Shown one piece after another: positions 1 to 7,604 of a stretch of 64,000 nucleotides of DNA. Every line of letters begins with the position of its first letter. The stretch's first letter is position 1. The stretch covers positions 5,580,001 to 5,644,000 of the forward strand of contig NZ_LR134356.1 in NCBI RefSeq assembly GCF_900637195.1. The letters run 5' to 3'. A program made the position numbers and the translations under genes. Source of the stretch: Mycolicibacterium aurum. GTDB lineage: Bacteria > Actinomycetota > Actinomycetes > Mycobacteriales > Mycobacteriaceae. The notes beneath the pieces are model-generated. The model did not search any database. It had not been told where the DNA came from and saw nothing but the letters and a program-made list of their open reading frames with translations.

Positions 1-561
1 ATCCTCGAACGAACGGGCAGCGAAGACGACGTCAGCCTGCGCGCGGTCGCCCGGGAGGTCGGTGTCTCCGCACCGTCGATCTACGCCCACTTCGCCGACG
101 GCAAGGCCATCGTGGACGCCCTGGTCGAGCAGACCTTCGAGCAGCTCACCGCAACCCTGAAAGAAGCACGCGACACTGCGCAGCCGTCCGAGCGCCTCCT
201 CGCCGTCTGCAGGGCGTACGTCGACTTCGGACTCCGGCAGCCGGAGCGCTATCTCACGCTCTTCGAACGCCGCCGGACACTGGAACGGACGAAGGAACTC
301 GCAGCGGACGGCCCCGCGTTCTTCTACGCCAACGGCGCGGAGGCGTTCCGCATTCTGGCCGACGCCGTTGCTGAATCATCCGGCGACAGAGACGGTTCCG
401 CGGAAGAGGATGCCGCCCTGCTGTGGGCAGCGCTGCACGGCTACACGACGCTTCGCACCAGCATGCCGAGGTTCCCGTGGTTCGCCGACGAGGAACACGT
501 GTGCCGCGAGCTGGTCGGCCGGACCGTGTCGTTCGCGCGGGAACGTCAGAAAGGCTTGTAG
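1..561 (+). CDS. TetR/AcrR family transcriptional regulator (5' end missing)
   Basis: The reading frame is open from the first base and the start lies upstream of the window. The first ~30 visible residues form the second half of a TetR helix-turn-helix: VSLRAVAREVGVSAPSIYAHF is the typical recognition-helix pattern ending in a Y-x-HF motif. The remaining ~150 residues are an all-helical ligand-binding domain resembling TetR_C/WHG-type domains. It should be a ligand-responsive repressor; the target is unknown because the upstream neighbour is not visible. The last 16 bases overlap the 3' end of the convergent secreted-protein gene. Confidence 0.85.
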   Translation: MLERTGSEDDVSLRAVAREVGVSAPSIYAHFADGKAIVDALVEQTFEQLTATLKEARDTAQPSERLLAVCRAYVDFGLRQPERYLTLFERRRTLERTKELAADGPAFFYANGAEAFRILADAVAESSGDRDGSAEEDAALLWAALHGYTTLRTSMPRFPWFADEEHVCRELVGRTVSFARERQKGL

Positions 562-911
562 CCGGCGGCCGACTGCCGCAACTGCCAGATCTGAGGGGGG
601 CAGAGCTCGTTGACGGCCTGATTGATCAGATAGCCCGCCTGGTAGTAGTCGGTGGTGTGGAAGTCGGCCTTCACCTGATTGACGAGGTCGGTGTAGCTCA
701 TCTTCGTTCCGACGCGATAGCAGATGCTGTTCCCGTAGGCGATCGCCGCGTCGGCGTTGGGGAAGTTGTAACCCGGACGGACGTGCACATTGACCAGGTA
801 GGCGACGGCGTCAGCGTTCGCCGTCGGCGCGGTAAGGAGCGCCGCTGGTGCTCCGACCAACGCCGCCGACGCCATCACGCCCGCCGATAACACCCCCACC
901 AGCGTCTTCAT
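546..911 (-). CDS. Secreted DUF732-family protein
   Basis: A 121-residue protein with a clear Sec signal peptide (MKTLVGVLSAG..., hydrophobic core, cleavage probably after the A-N-A near residue 33). The mature part has two cysteines (in NSICYRV and NELCPPQ) and the helical pattern of mycobacterial DUF732 proteins: N-A-D-A-AIAYGNSIC early, then a final helix ending in a C-P motif. These are small exported proteins of unknown function found in many paralogues. It is convergent with the TetR gene and shares its terminal bases. Confidence 0.8.
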   Translation of the reverse strand: MKTLVGVLSAGVMASAALVGAPAALLTAPTANADAVAYLVNVHVRPGYNFPNADAAIAYGNSICYRVGTKMSYTDLVNQVKADFHTTDYYQAGYLINQAVNELCPPQIWQLRQSAAGYKPF

Positions 912-1000
912 GGGTGATGACCCTACGCCTCGCGGCGCGATGTCGTGGCAATGCGGGCAAGGCCGCCCGCGGAGGAGGCGCCGCGAATTAGGGTGTAGCC

Positions 1001-1378
1001 ATGAAGCTGATGGTTGCTGTCGCGATCGCCGGTGGTGTCCTTGCCGCTCCGCTGGCGGGCTTCGGTCTGGGAACTGCCTCGGCGACGCCGACGACGTGTG
1101 ACGGTGCCGGGTGCGTCCCGTACGTGCGCACCGACGCGCAACTGGGTGGGCACTGCACGCAGAACACCCGCTACAACTTCGGGTCCGACGGGTCGGGCAA
1201 CACCCTGGCCTGCAGTTCGAAGAGCGTGTGGGTGTCGTCTCCGCAACTGATCGGAGTGCGCTTGCTGCGCTCGCCGTGCGACGGCAGCACGGGTGTAGCG
1301 CAGAGCCCCGACGGTGTCCCGTTGAAGTGTGACGGCGGCGCGTGGAGCGCCGACTACTCCGTGATGTTCTACGGCTGA
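1001..1378 (+). CDS. Small secreted cysteine-containing protein, unknown function
   Basis: A 125-residue protein with an N-terminal signal peptide (MKLMVAVAIAGGVLAAPLAG..., Ala-rich cleavage region around TASATP). The mature part is about 95 residues with six cysteines, which suggests disulfides in the cell envelope or medium. It resembles small mycobacterial exported hypotheticals, but I recognise no named family. The promoter region is shared with the divergent DUF732 gene, so the two secreted proteins form a divergent pair. Confidence 0.75.
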   Translation: MKLMVAVAIAGGVLAAPLAGFGLGTASATPTTCDGAGCVPYVRTDAQLGGHCTQNTRYNFGSDGSGNTLACSSKSVWVSSPQLIGVRLLRSPCDGSTGVAQSPDGVPLKCDGGAWSADYSVMFYG

Positions 1379-1581
1379 GGTCTCACTCGATCAACACGTC
1401 CTCGTCGACGCCGATCGCGGTCGCCTTCGATGTGTTCCATGAGGCTGCGGGTACCACGCACAACGAACTGATCACCCGTGCGATGGCGGCGCTCGCCGTG
1501 ACGCCCCTTGCGATCCGCGAGAATCTCAAGAGCGACAACCGAATTGAGCGGTTGACTCGTGTGATGACGGTGTCGCGCTGA
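1379..1581 (+). pseudogene. Possible gene remnant, unassigned
   Basis: A frame ending at 1581 reads like protein sequence (AFDVFHEAAGTTHNEL then ITRAMAALAVTPLAIREN), with an Ala/Leu-rich helical pattern. No convincing start or ribosome binding site lies downstream of the preceding gene: the only ATG in frame (1342) is inside it, and a GTG occurs at 1432. It could be the 3' remnant of a deleted gene or a very short real gene. I do not recognise the family. Confidence 0.25.
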
Positions 1582-2649
1582 CTACCGCTTCTTCGCGAAG
1601 GCGGTGGCGTTGTAGATCAGCGGCAGCGACGCCGTCGTCGCGAAACCCGGCGCGGCCTCGCACACGGCGGGCACCGCGTTGAGCACCTGCATCGCCGTGG
1701 CGACGTTGGCCGACCGCACGTGTTCTGCCATGCTCGCGGCGCGGCTGAAGCTCGCCAGCGAGAAGAAGTGCGTCTGCATCGACGGGTCGCCCTCGACGGT
1801 CAGCGTCCAACCATGCCTCGGCGTCGGCCAGTGCGCCGGATACTCGTTGCCGACGGTCCACAGTGTCTCGATCTCGACCAGCGTCTCCCCGTCGCGCAAT
1901 CCCGTCCAGTTCCATCGCTGGCCCGCGGTGGTACCTGCGCGCAGCAGGTGATCGAAGATCTGGTGATCCTCCTGCGCGGCAACGGCTTCCACGGTTGCGG
2001 TCACCTCGTCCAGCTCGGCGCCCAGCGCGTCGCCGATGAACCAGACCTGCTCGGCGAAGATCGAGCTGTTGAAAGCCAGGAAGTCGGTGGCGGTCGGGCT
2101 GATGAACTCGACTGGCTCACCGAAAGCCATGTTGTCGAACGTGATCCCGGTGCTCTCGTACACCGACCAGTCCGCACGCTCCTGCAGGGTGATTTTGTCG
2201 ATGGTGCGGCTCATCCCCGACAGCGCCAGCGGCAGCACTCCCGACAGGTTGCCGGGGTTCAGCCCGCTGCCGTGCACCGAGCTCGCGCCCTGTTCGCACG
2301 CGGCGAGCACCCTGTCCCGGTCGGCCGGATCCATCCGCCGCGGGTGGAACATGAACGCCGTCGTGGCGACGTTCTTCCCGACGGCCAACAGTGCGCACAC
2401 GTCGTCGACGCTCGCGGTACGTGGCGTGTAGAGGACGCAGTCGGCGTCGAGCGCGAGGATCGCGTCGACGTCGCTGGTGGCGGCCACCCCGATGGGGTCG
2501 CGGCCGACCAGGGCGCCGATGTCGACGCCGTCCTTGTCGTCGGAGTACACCCTGGCGCCGACGAGCGTCAGCTCTGTTCGATGGTCGAGTATCGCCGTGA
2601 TCATCTCTGAACCGACAGCCCCTGTGCCCCACTGAATCACCCGATACAC
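1582..2649 (-). CDS. DapB-like NAD(P)-binding oxidoreductase
   Basis: A 355-residue protein starting at GTG 2649. The N-terminus VYRVIQWGTGAVGSEM is a Rossmann motif (G-T-G-x-V-G) of the dihydrodipicolinate reductase-like family, which also includes 2,4-diaminopentanoate dehydrogenases. Mycobacteria carry several paralogues not involved in lysine synthesis; the substrate is unknown and may be a lipid- or steroid-related carbonyl compound. The upstream in-frame extension to 3021 is antisense to the next gene and is not used. The start lies 21 bp from the divergent nitronate monooxygenase start, so the two share a very short promoter. Confidence 0.75.
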   Translation of the reverse strand: MYRVIQWGTGAVGSEMITAILDHRTELTLVGARVYSDDKDGVDIGALVGRDPIGVAATSDVDAILALDADCVLYTPRTASVDDVCALLAVGKNVATTAFMFHPRRMDPADRDRVLAACEQGASSVHGSGLNPGNLSGVLPLALSGMSRTIDKITLQERADWSVYESTGITFDNMAFGEPVEFISPTATDFLAFNSSIFAEQVWFIGDALGAELDEVTATVEAVAAQEDHQIFDHLLRAGTTAGQRWNWTGLRDGETLVEIETLWTVGNEYPAHWPTPRHGWTLTVEGDPSMQTHFFSLASFSRAASMAEHVRSANVATAMQVLNAVPAVCEAAPGFATTASLPLIYNATAFAKKR

Positions 2650-2670
2650 GCACCGGACCGTAACAGCCTT

Positions 2671-3600
2671 ATGGTTACGGCCGTGACCAATCGCATCAAG
2701 GAACTGCTCGGCGTCGAATTCCCGGTCGTGCAGGCACCGATGACCTACATCGCCCGCGCCGAACTGGCAGCGGCGGTGTCCGAAGGCGGCGGGCTCGGCA
2801 TGATCGAGACCCTGACCGCCGAGGGACGGGAGGACCTGCTGCGGGTGCGTGAGCTCACGGACCGTCCGGTGGCGGCCAACCTGATGATCCAGGGCTGGAA
2901 GCGGGACCCGTCGATCGTCGACGTCCTGGCGTCCGCCGGGGTGCGGCACGTGTTCACCTCGGCGGGCGATCCGGCCCTGTTCACCTCCCGGCTCCACGAC
3001 GCCGGGATGACGGTGGTGCACGTCGTCGGATCGCTCAAGGGAGCACTGAAGGCGGCCGACGCCGGCGTCGACGCGCTGGTGGTCGAGGGTGTCGAGGGCG
3101 GCGGCTTCAAGTCCGCGCTGGGCGCGTCGACCATGGTGCTGCTTCCCCTGGTGGCCGAACGCGTCGGCCTGCCGATCATCTGCGCGGGCGGCATCTGCGA
3201 TGCCCGCTCGGCGGCCGCGGCGGTGGTGCTGGGCGCCGAGGGACTACAGATGGGGACCCGCATGCTGGCCAGCGTCGAGGCCGGCGTGCACGGCAACTTC
3301 AAGGATGCGATCGTCGCGGCCGACGATGCGGGGACGGTTCTGCTCGACCTCCCCGGGAACCCGACCATGCGGGTGCTGCGCACCGGGCTGGCGGCCCGCA
3401 TCCACGAGCACGACCCGGCGACCCAGCTGCTCGGCCGCATCACCGATCTCTACTTCGCCGGCGACCTGGATGCCAGCGTCGCCAACACCGGCCAGGTGTC
3501 CTCCCGCATCACCGATCTCCAGCCCGTGGCCGATATCGTGCGTCGCACGTGGTGTGACATCGAGGCAGTTCTGGATGACGCGCGAACACGACTCGGTTGA
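2671..3600 (+). CDS. Nitronate monooxygenase (2-nitropropane dioxygenase family)
   Basis: A 309-residue FMN-dependent TIM-barrel enzyme. The start MVTAVTNRIKELLGVEFPVVQAPM carries the family hallmark (F-P-V-V-Q-A-P-M). Later motifs are the phosphate-binding ICAGGICDARS near residue 170 and GAEGLQMGTRMLAS near residue 190. The family oxidises alkyl nitronates such as propionate 3-nitronate, detoxifying them; some members are enoyl reductase-like. GTG 2683 is an alternative start (VTNRIKELL). It is divergent from the DapB-like oxidoreductase and could be co-regulated with it. Confidence 0.85.
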   Translation: MVTAVTNRIKELLGVEFPVVQAPMTYIARAELAAAVSEGGGLGMIETLTAEGREDLLRVRELTDRPVAANLMIQGWKRDPSIVDVLASAGVRHVFTSAGDPALFTSRLHDAGMTVVHVVGSLKGALKAADAGVDALVVEGVEGGGFKSALGASTMVLLPLVAERVGLPIICAGGICDARSAAAAVVLGAEGLQMGTRMLASVEAGVHGNFKDAIVAADDAGTVLLDLPGNPTMRVLRTGLAARIHEHDPATQLLGRITDLYFAGDLDASVANTGQVSSRITDLQPVADIVRRTWCDIEAVLDDARTRLG

Positions 3601-3624
3601 GCACTCCGGCGATAGGGCACACTC

Positions 3625-3972
3625 GTGAGCATGGACGGCGACTACGACGACGGTGGACCCGACGACACCCTGAGCCCGAGCGAGTCTCTTGATTCCGACG
3701 AGGTGCGCAATGACGACGGCGACATCGTCGTCGATCCGCCGGATACCTGGATCGAGGCCGAGGAGCACCAGACCCTCGATGAACAGCTCGCGGCCGAGGA
3801 GCCCGACGTCGTGCCCGACGGGGAACCGCAGGAAGACCGGCCCACCCGTCAGACATCCGGGCAGATCGACGGGACCCCCGAGGACGGCGACTCGTTCTTC
3901 ACCGTGGTCGACGATGACGAGAAGGCACGCGTCCCCGGAGACGAAGAGGCCGACCACATCATCGAGGACTAG
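3625..3972 (+). CDS. Small acidic protein, DUF5709-like
   Basis: A 115-residue, strongly acidic protein (rich in Asp/Glu, no signal peptide or membrane segment) starting at GTG 3625. The pattern T-L-S-P-S-E-S-L-D followed by a short proline-rich stretch and T-L-D-E-Q-L-A-x-E-x-P-D matches what I remember of actinobacterial DUF5709 proteins, whose function is unknown. It is followed after 9 bp by the SGNH hydrolase and could be cotranscribed with it. Family assignment is from pattern memory only. Confidence 0.6.
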   Translation: MSMDGDYDDGGPDDTLSPSESLDSDEVRNDDGDIVVDPPDTWIEAEEHQTLDEQLAAEEPDVVPDGEPQEDRPTRQTSGQIDGTPEDGDSFFTVVDDDEKARVPGDEEADHIIED

Positions 3973-3981
3973 GCGGCCGAC

Positions 3982-4638
3982 GTGAGCACCAGACGAATTC
4001 TCTGTTTCGGCGACTCGCTGACATGGGGCTGGGTGCCGGTGGCCGACGGGATGCCCACCGAACGGTATCCACGTCAGCAGCGGTGGCCGGGGGTGCTCGC
4101 CGACCGGCTCGGACCGGACTTCACGGTGCTGGAGGAGGGGCTCTCGGCGCGCACCACCAACGCCGACGACCCCACGGATCCGCGGCTCAACGGGTCGAAG
4201 TACCTACCCGCCGCACTCGCCAGCCACCTCCCGCTGGACCTGGTGATCCTGATGCTCGGCACCAACGACACGAAGGCGTATTTCGGCCGTACGCCGCTGG
4301 ACATCGCGCTGGGCATGTCGATACTGGTGACCCAGGTACTCACCAGTGCCGGCGGTGTCGGCACCAGCTACCCCGCCCCGCAGGTCCTCGTGGTCGCTCC
4401 GCCACCGCTCCCCCCGATGCCGCACCCCTGGTTCCAGCTGATCTTCGAAGGTAGCCAGGAGAAGTCGGCGCGCCTGGCGCACGTGTACGAGGCGATGGCG
4501 TCGTTCGTGAAGGTGCCGTTCTTCGATGCCGGTTCGGTGATCACGACCGAGGGTGTGGACGGCCTGCACTTCACCGAGCAGAACAACCGTGACCTCGGCG
4601 AGGCGCTCGCCGAGCAGGTCACCCACATTCTGCGCTAG
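3982..4638 (+). CDS. SGNH/GDSL arylesterase-acyltransferase, MsAcT orthologue
   Basis: A 218-residue SGNH hydrolase, closely similar along its length to the M. smegmatis esterase/acyltransferase MsAcT. Visible blocks are CFGDSLTWGWVPV (catalytic Ser12), EEGLSARTTN, MLGTNDTKAYF (block III Asn) and GVDGLHFTE with Asp193 and His196. MsAcT catalyses ester hydrolysis and, unusually, acyl transfer to alcohols and perhydrolysis in water; its octameric hydrophobic channel favours this. The physiological role is not known. The GTG start 10 bp after the acidic-protein gene fits the family length. The 3' end overlaps the convergent DeoR gene by 4 bp. Confidence 0.9.
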   Translation: MSTRRILCFGDSLTWGWVPVADGMPTERYPRQQRWPGVLADRLGPDFTVLEEGLSARTTNADDPTDPRLNGSKYLPAALASHLPLDLVILMLGTNDTKAYFGRTPLDIALGMSILVTQVLTSAGGVGTSYPAPQVLVVAPPPLPPMPHPWFQLIFEGSQEKSARLAHVYEAMASFVKVPFFDAGSVITTEGVDGLHFTEQNNRDLGEALAEQVTHILR

Positions 4639-5393
4639 GCGCGGATCACGACGGGTCCCAGCGCCTCGTAGCGCCTGGCCTCCGCGACGCCCAGTTCGCA
4701 ACCGGTGACGATCGATTCGAAGTCCGACACCTGGGCGAACCGGCAGAAACTGCTCTCGCCGAACTTCGAATGCGCGGCGACCAGGATGGACCTGCGTGCC
4801 ACCATGACCGCTGCGCTCTTCACCGCGGCCACGGCAGGGTCGGGCGTCGTGAGGCCATGATCGAGCGAAATACCGTTCGTTCCAAGGAAAGCCACGTCGA
4901 TCACCAGGCTACGCAGCATGTCGACCGCCCAGTGGTCCACGGTGGCCAGGGTGCGGCCCCGCATCCGTCCGCCGAGCAACAACACCGTCACAGTGCGGCT
5001 GTGGGCCAGCGCCTCGGCCGCCAGCAGCGACGACGTGACCACCGTCAACTCCTCGTCGGCGAGTCGCTCGGCGATCAGCCGAGGGGTGAATCCCTCGTCC
5101 AGGTACACCGTTTCGGCGCCGTGCAACAGCTCGGCGGCCGCCCCGGCGATGCGGTGCTTCTGGCTCAGATCGACCTGGCTGCGGTACTCGACCCCGGATT
5201 CGAAGGCCGCGGTCTCCATCGGCACCGCACCGCCGTGCACCCGCTTGAGCAGCCGGCGACCGGCCAGAACCTTCAGATCGCGCCGGATCGTCTCGCTCGC
5301 GACATCGAGTTCTGTCGCGAGCGAGGCCACCTCCACCCGCCCGCGCGTGCGGGCGAACTCGACGATCCTGCTCTGGCGGCTGTCGGAATCCAC
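4635..5393 (-). CDS. DeoR-family repressor of the polyol PTS operon
   Basis: A 252-residue DeoR/GlpR-type regulator starting at GTG 5393. The N-terminal winged helix reads RIVEFARTRGRVEVASLATELDV then SETIRRDLKVL; the C-terminal sugar-phosphate isomerase-like sensor domain contains the conserved YLDEGFT and GGRM segments. It lies 9 bp downstream of the mannitol-type PTS gene on the same strand, so the two are an operon and the regulator most likely responds to a polyol phosphate. Repeats in the intergenic region at 7389-7604 are its probable operators. This is inference from family and position. Confidence 0.85.
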   Translation of the reverse strand: MDSDSRQSRIVEFARTRGRVEVASLATELDVASETIRRDLKVLAGRRLLKRVHGGAVPMETAAFESGVEYRSQVDLSQKHRIAGAAAELLHGAETVYLDEGFTPRLIAERLADEELTVVTSSLLAAEALAHSRTVTVLLLGGRMRGRTLATVDHWAVDMLRSLVIDVAFLGTNGISLDHGLTTPDPAVAAVKSAAVMVARRSILVAAHSKFGESSFCRFAQVSDFESIVTGCELGVAEARRYEALGPVVIRA

Positions 5394-5402
5394 CGACTCA
5401 CA

Positions 5403-7388
5403 CTACTTTTCGGCGGACATCAGGATGGACCTGACCTCCTCTGCGGTCTGCGCCTCCCGCAACCGGGTCACCTGGTCGGCCTTGAGGAACACCTGGGCGA
5501 TCTTCGTGAGAAGGGCCATGTGGTCCTTGCCCGCGCCCGCGATCCCGACGACGAACTCGGCGGGCTTGCCGTTCCAGTCGATCGGCTGCCCGTAGCGGAC
5601 GAAGGACAACCCGGTGCGCCGGATCGCGTCCTTGGCCTCGTTCGTGCCGTGCGGAATCGCCAGGCCGTTGCCCATGTAGGTGGAGATGGAGTTCTCCCGC
5701 TCGTGCATGGCGTCGACGTACACCGGGTCCACCGCACCCGCGGCGACCAGCAGCTGACCGGCCTCGGTGATCGCGTCGGCGGCCGAGGTCGCCGTCCCGT
5801 TCATGACGATCGACGAGAGCGGCAACGCATCGGCCCCGGAGTCGTCGCCCGGCGCCTCGGCGGGTTCGTCATCGAGGACTGCCACACCGCCGCCACCGTT
5901 GGTCCGCTGTAGCTGCTCGACGATCTCGTCGTAGCGCGGGCTGCTCATGAAGTCCTCGACCGAGACGTGAGCCGCCGACGGCGTCTTCTGGCGTGCGCGG
6001 GCGGTCAGATCCCGGTGCGAGACGACGACATCGTAGGTGTCCGTGAGGTTCGAGATGGCGGAGTTGGTCACCTTCACCTCACCGAAGCCGGCCTGCTGAA
6101 TCTTCCTGCGCAGCACCGACGCACCCATCGCCGACGACCCCATGCCGGCGTCACAGGCGAACACGATGGTGTTCACCGACCCGGCGCCGGCACCCACCAG
6201 AGCGGACGCGACGCTGGACTTCTTGCCCTTCATCGACTCCATCTCGGCGGTCGCCGCGGCGAGGTCCTGCTCGTCGTCCTTGGCGCGGTCGGTCTTGAGC
6301 AGCAGCGAGGCGACGGCGAACGACACCGCGGCCGCGCCGAACACCGACAGCGTCACGCCGAGGAAGCTGCCACTGGCGGTCTGCGCGTAGACGGCGATGA
6401 TGGACCCCGGTGCGGCGGGAGCGCGCAATCCCGAGCCGAACAGCACATTGATGAAGACACCGGTCATGCCGCCGAGGATGGTGGCGATGATCAGCTTCGG
6501 CTTCATCAGCACGTACGGGAAATAGATCTCGTGGATGCCGCCGAAGAACTGGATGATCGCCGCACCGGGAGCCGACGCGCGCGCCGCGCCTTTACCGAAC
6601 GCCATGAAGGCCAACAGAAGTCCCAGACCCGGGCCAGGGTTGGCCTCGAGCAGGAACAGGATCGACTTGCCGGTCTCCAGGGCCTGCGTGGTACCCAGCG
6701 GGGTCAGCACGCCGTGGTTGATCGCGTTGTTGAGGAACAGCACCTTGGCCGGTTCGATGAGAATCGAGGTCAGTGGCAGCAGGTCGTTGTTGACGAGGAA
6801 GTCCACGGCGTTGCCCGCGCCGCGGGTGAACGCCGAGACGATCGGCCCGATCCCGAAGAAGCCGAAGATGGCCAGGATCATGCCCAGGATGCCCGCGGAG
6901 AAGTTGTCGACCAGCATCTCGAAGCCGGGACGGATCTTGCCGTCCCACAGGGCGTCGAGCTTCTTCATCGCCCACCCGCCGAGCGGTCCCATGATCATGG
7001 CGCCCATGAACATCGGGACGTCGGCACCGGTGATCACGCCCATGGTGGCGATCGCTCCCACGACTGCGCCGCGGTTGCCGTGCACCATCCGGCCGCCGGT
7101 GAACCCGATCAGCACGGGCAGCAGGTAGGTGATCATCGGGCCGACGATTCCGGCGCCGTCGAAGCTGCCCCAGCCGCCGATCTGGGCGACCCAACCGTCT
7201 GGATTGCGCAGCGCCGGGAAGATGCCTTGCAGCCATCCGGCCTTGATGAACAGTGCGGTGATCAGGCCCCAGGCGATGAACGCGCCGATGTTGGGCATCA
7301 CCATGTTGGACAGCGCGGTGCCGAGCTTCTGAACCCGCACACGTACCCCGGTCCGCGGCTCCGCGTCCTGGACAGCTGCTTGTGACAT
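5403..7388 (-). CDS. mtlA: PTS mannitol-type transporter EIICBA
   Basis: A 661-residue fused mannitol-family PTS permease that imports and phosphorylates a hexitol. The order is IIC (residues 1-~350, multiple membrane helices, conserved FLNNAINHGVLTPLG and GGIHEIYFPYVLMKP), IIB (~395-490, phosphorylated Cys412 in IVFACDAGMGSS) and IIA (~520-661, phosphorylated His580 in GLAIPHGT). All three phosphotransfer elements are intact; EI and HPr must be encoded elsewhere. A strong GGAGGA ribosome binding site lies 5 bases upstream of the ATG. It forms an operon with the DeoR regulator and is divergent from a zinc-dependent polyol dehydrogenase. Mannitol is the best guess, but arabitol or sorbitol is possible. 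Confidence 0.93.
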   Translation of the reverse strand: MSQAAVQDAEPRTGVRVRVQKLGTALSNMVMPNIGAFIAWGLITALFIKAGWLQGIFPALRNPDGWVAQIGGWGSFDGAGIVGPMITYLLPVLIGFTGGRMVHGNRGAVVGAIATMGVITGADVPMFMGAMIMGPLGGWAMKKLDALWDGKIRPGFEMLVDNFSAGILGMILAIFGFFGIGPIVSAFTRGAGNAVDFLVNNDLLPLTSILIEPAKVLFLNNAINHGVLTPLGTTQALETGKSILFLLEANPGPGLGLLLAFMAFGKGAARASAPGAAIIQFFGGIHEIYFPYVLMKPKLIIATILGGMTGVFINVLFGSGLRAPAAPGSIIAVYAQTASGSFLGVTLSVFGAAAVSFAVASLLLKTDRAKDDEQDLAAATAEMESMKGKKSSVASALVGAGAGSVNTIVFACDAGMGSSAMGASVLRRKIQQAGFGEVKVTNSAISNLTDTYDVVVSHRDLTARARQKTPSAAHVSVEDFMSSPRYDEIVEQLQRTNGGGGVAVLDDEPAEAPGDDSGADALPLSSIVMNGTATSAADAITEAGQLLVAAGAVDPVYVDAMHERENSISTYMGNGLAIPHGTNEAKDAIRRTGLSFVRYGQPIDWNGKPAEFVVGIAGAGKDHMALLTKIAQVFLKADQVTRLREAQTAEEVRSILMSAEK

Positions 7389-7604
7389 TCAGTCCTCCGA
7401 TGTGTCTGTGTCGTGAGGCGGCCGGAGTTGGTGACACCGGTCACATATGCCCAGTACACCGCATAAACGGGCACCAATGCAAGCATTCGGTCAAAAATGG
7501 TCAAACATTTCAGTGGTTTTGTGCCCGATTGCCAGATACAGTGGTCGAAAGCACACGTCATCCGAAGGCAGCCCGCCTATACCCGTCGAGAGGACCACCC
7601 CACG
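7389..7604. promoter_or_regulatory. Divergent promoter region of the polyol operon with candidate operators
   Basis: A 216-bp intergenic region, AT-richer than its surroundings, between the divergent PTS and dehydrogenase genes. It holds a 7-bp direct repeat GGTCAAA at 7489-7495 and 7499-7505 (10-bp period, one helical turn), an inverted repeat AATGC-AA-GCATT at 7476-7487 and a short palindrome GTGAC-ACCG-GTCAC just upstream. Phased repeats fit binding by an oligomeric DeoR regulator such as the one at 4635-5393. No binding data exist here; assignment is positional. Confidence 0.5.

Noticed and set aside
5967..7385. Plus-strand 472-codon frame over the PTS gene
   Set aside because: The opposite strand encodes an intact EIICBA with all active-site residues; the frame is a shadow.
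7497..7604. N-terminal extension of the polyol dehydrogenase
   Set aside because: It runs through the operator region; ATG 7605 has a ribosome binding site and begins the conserved MKALRFY sequence.
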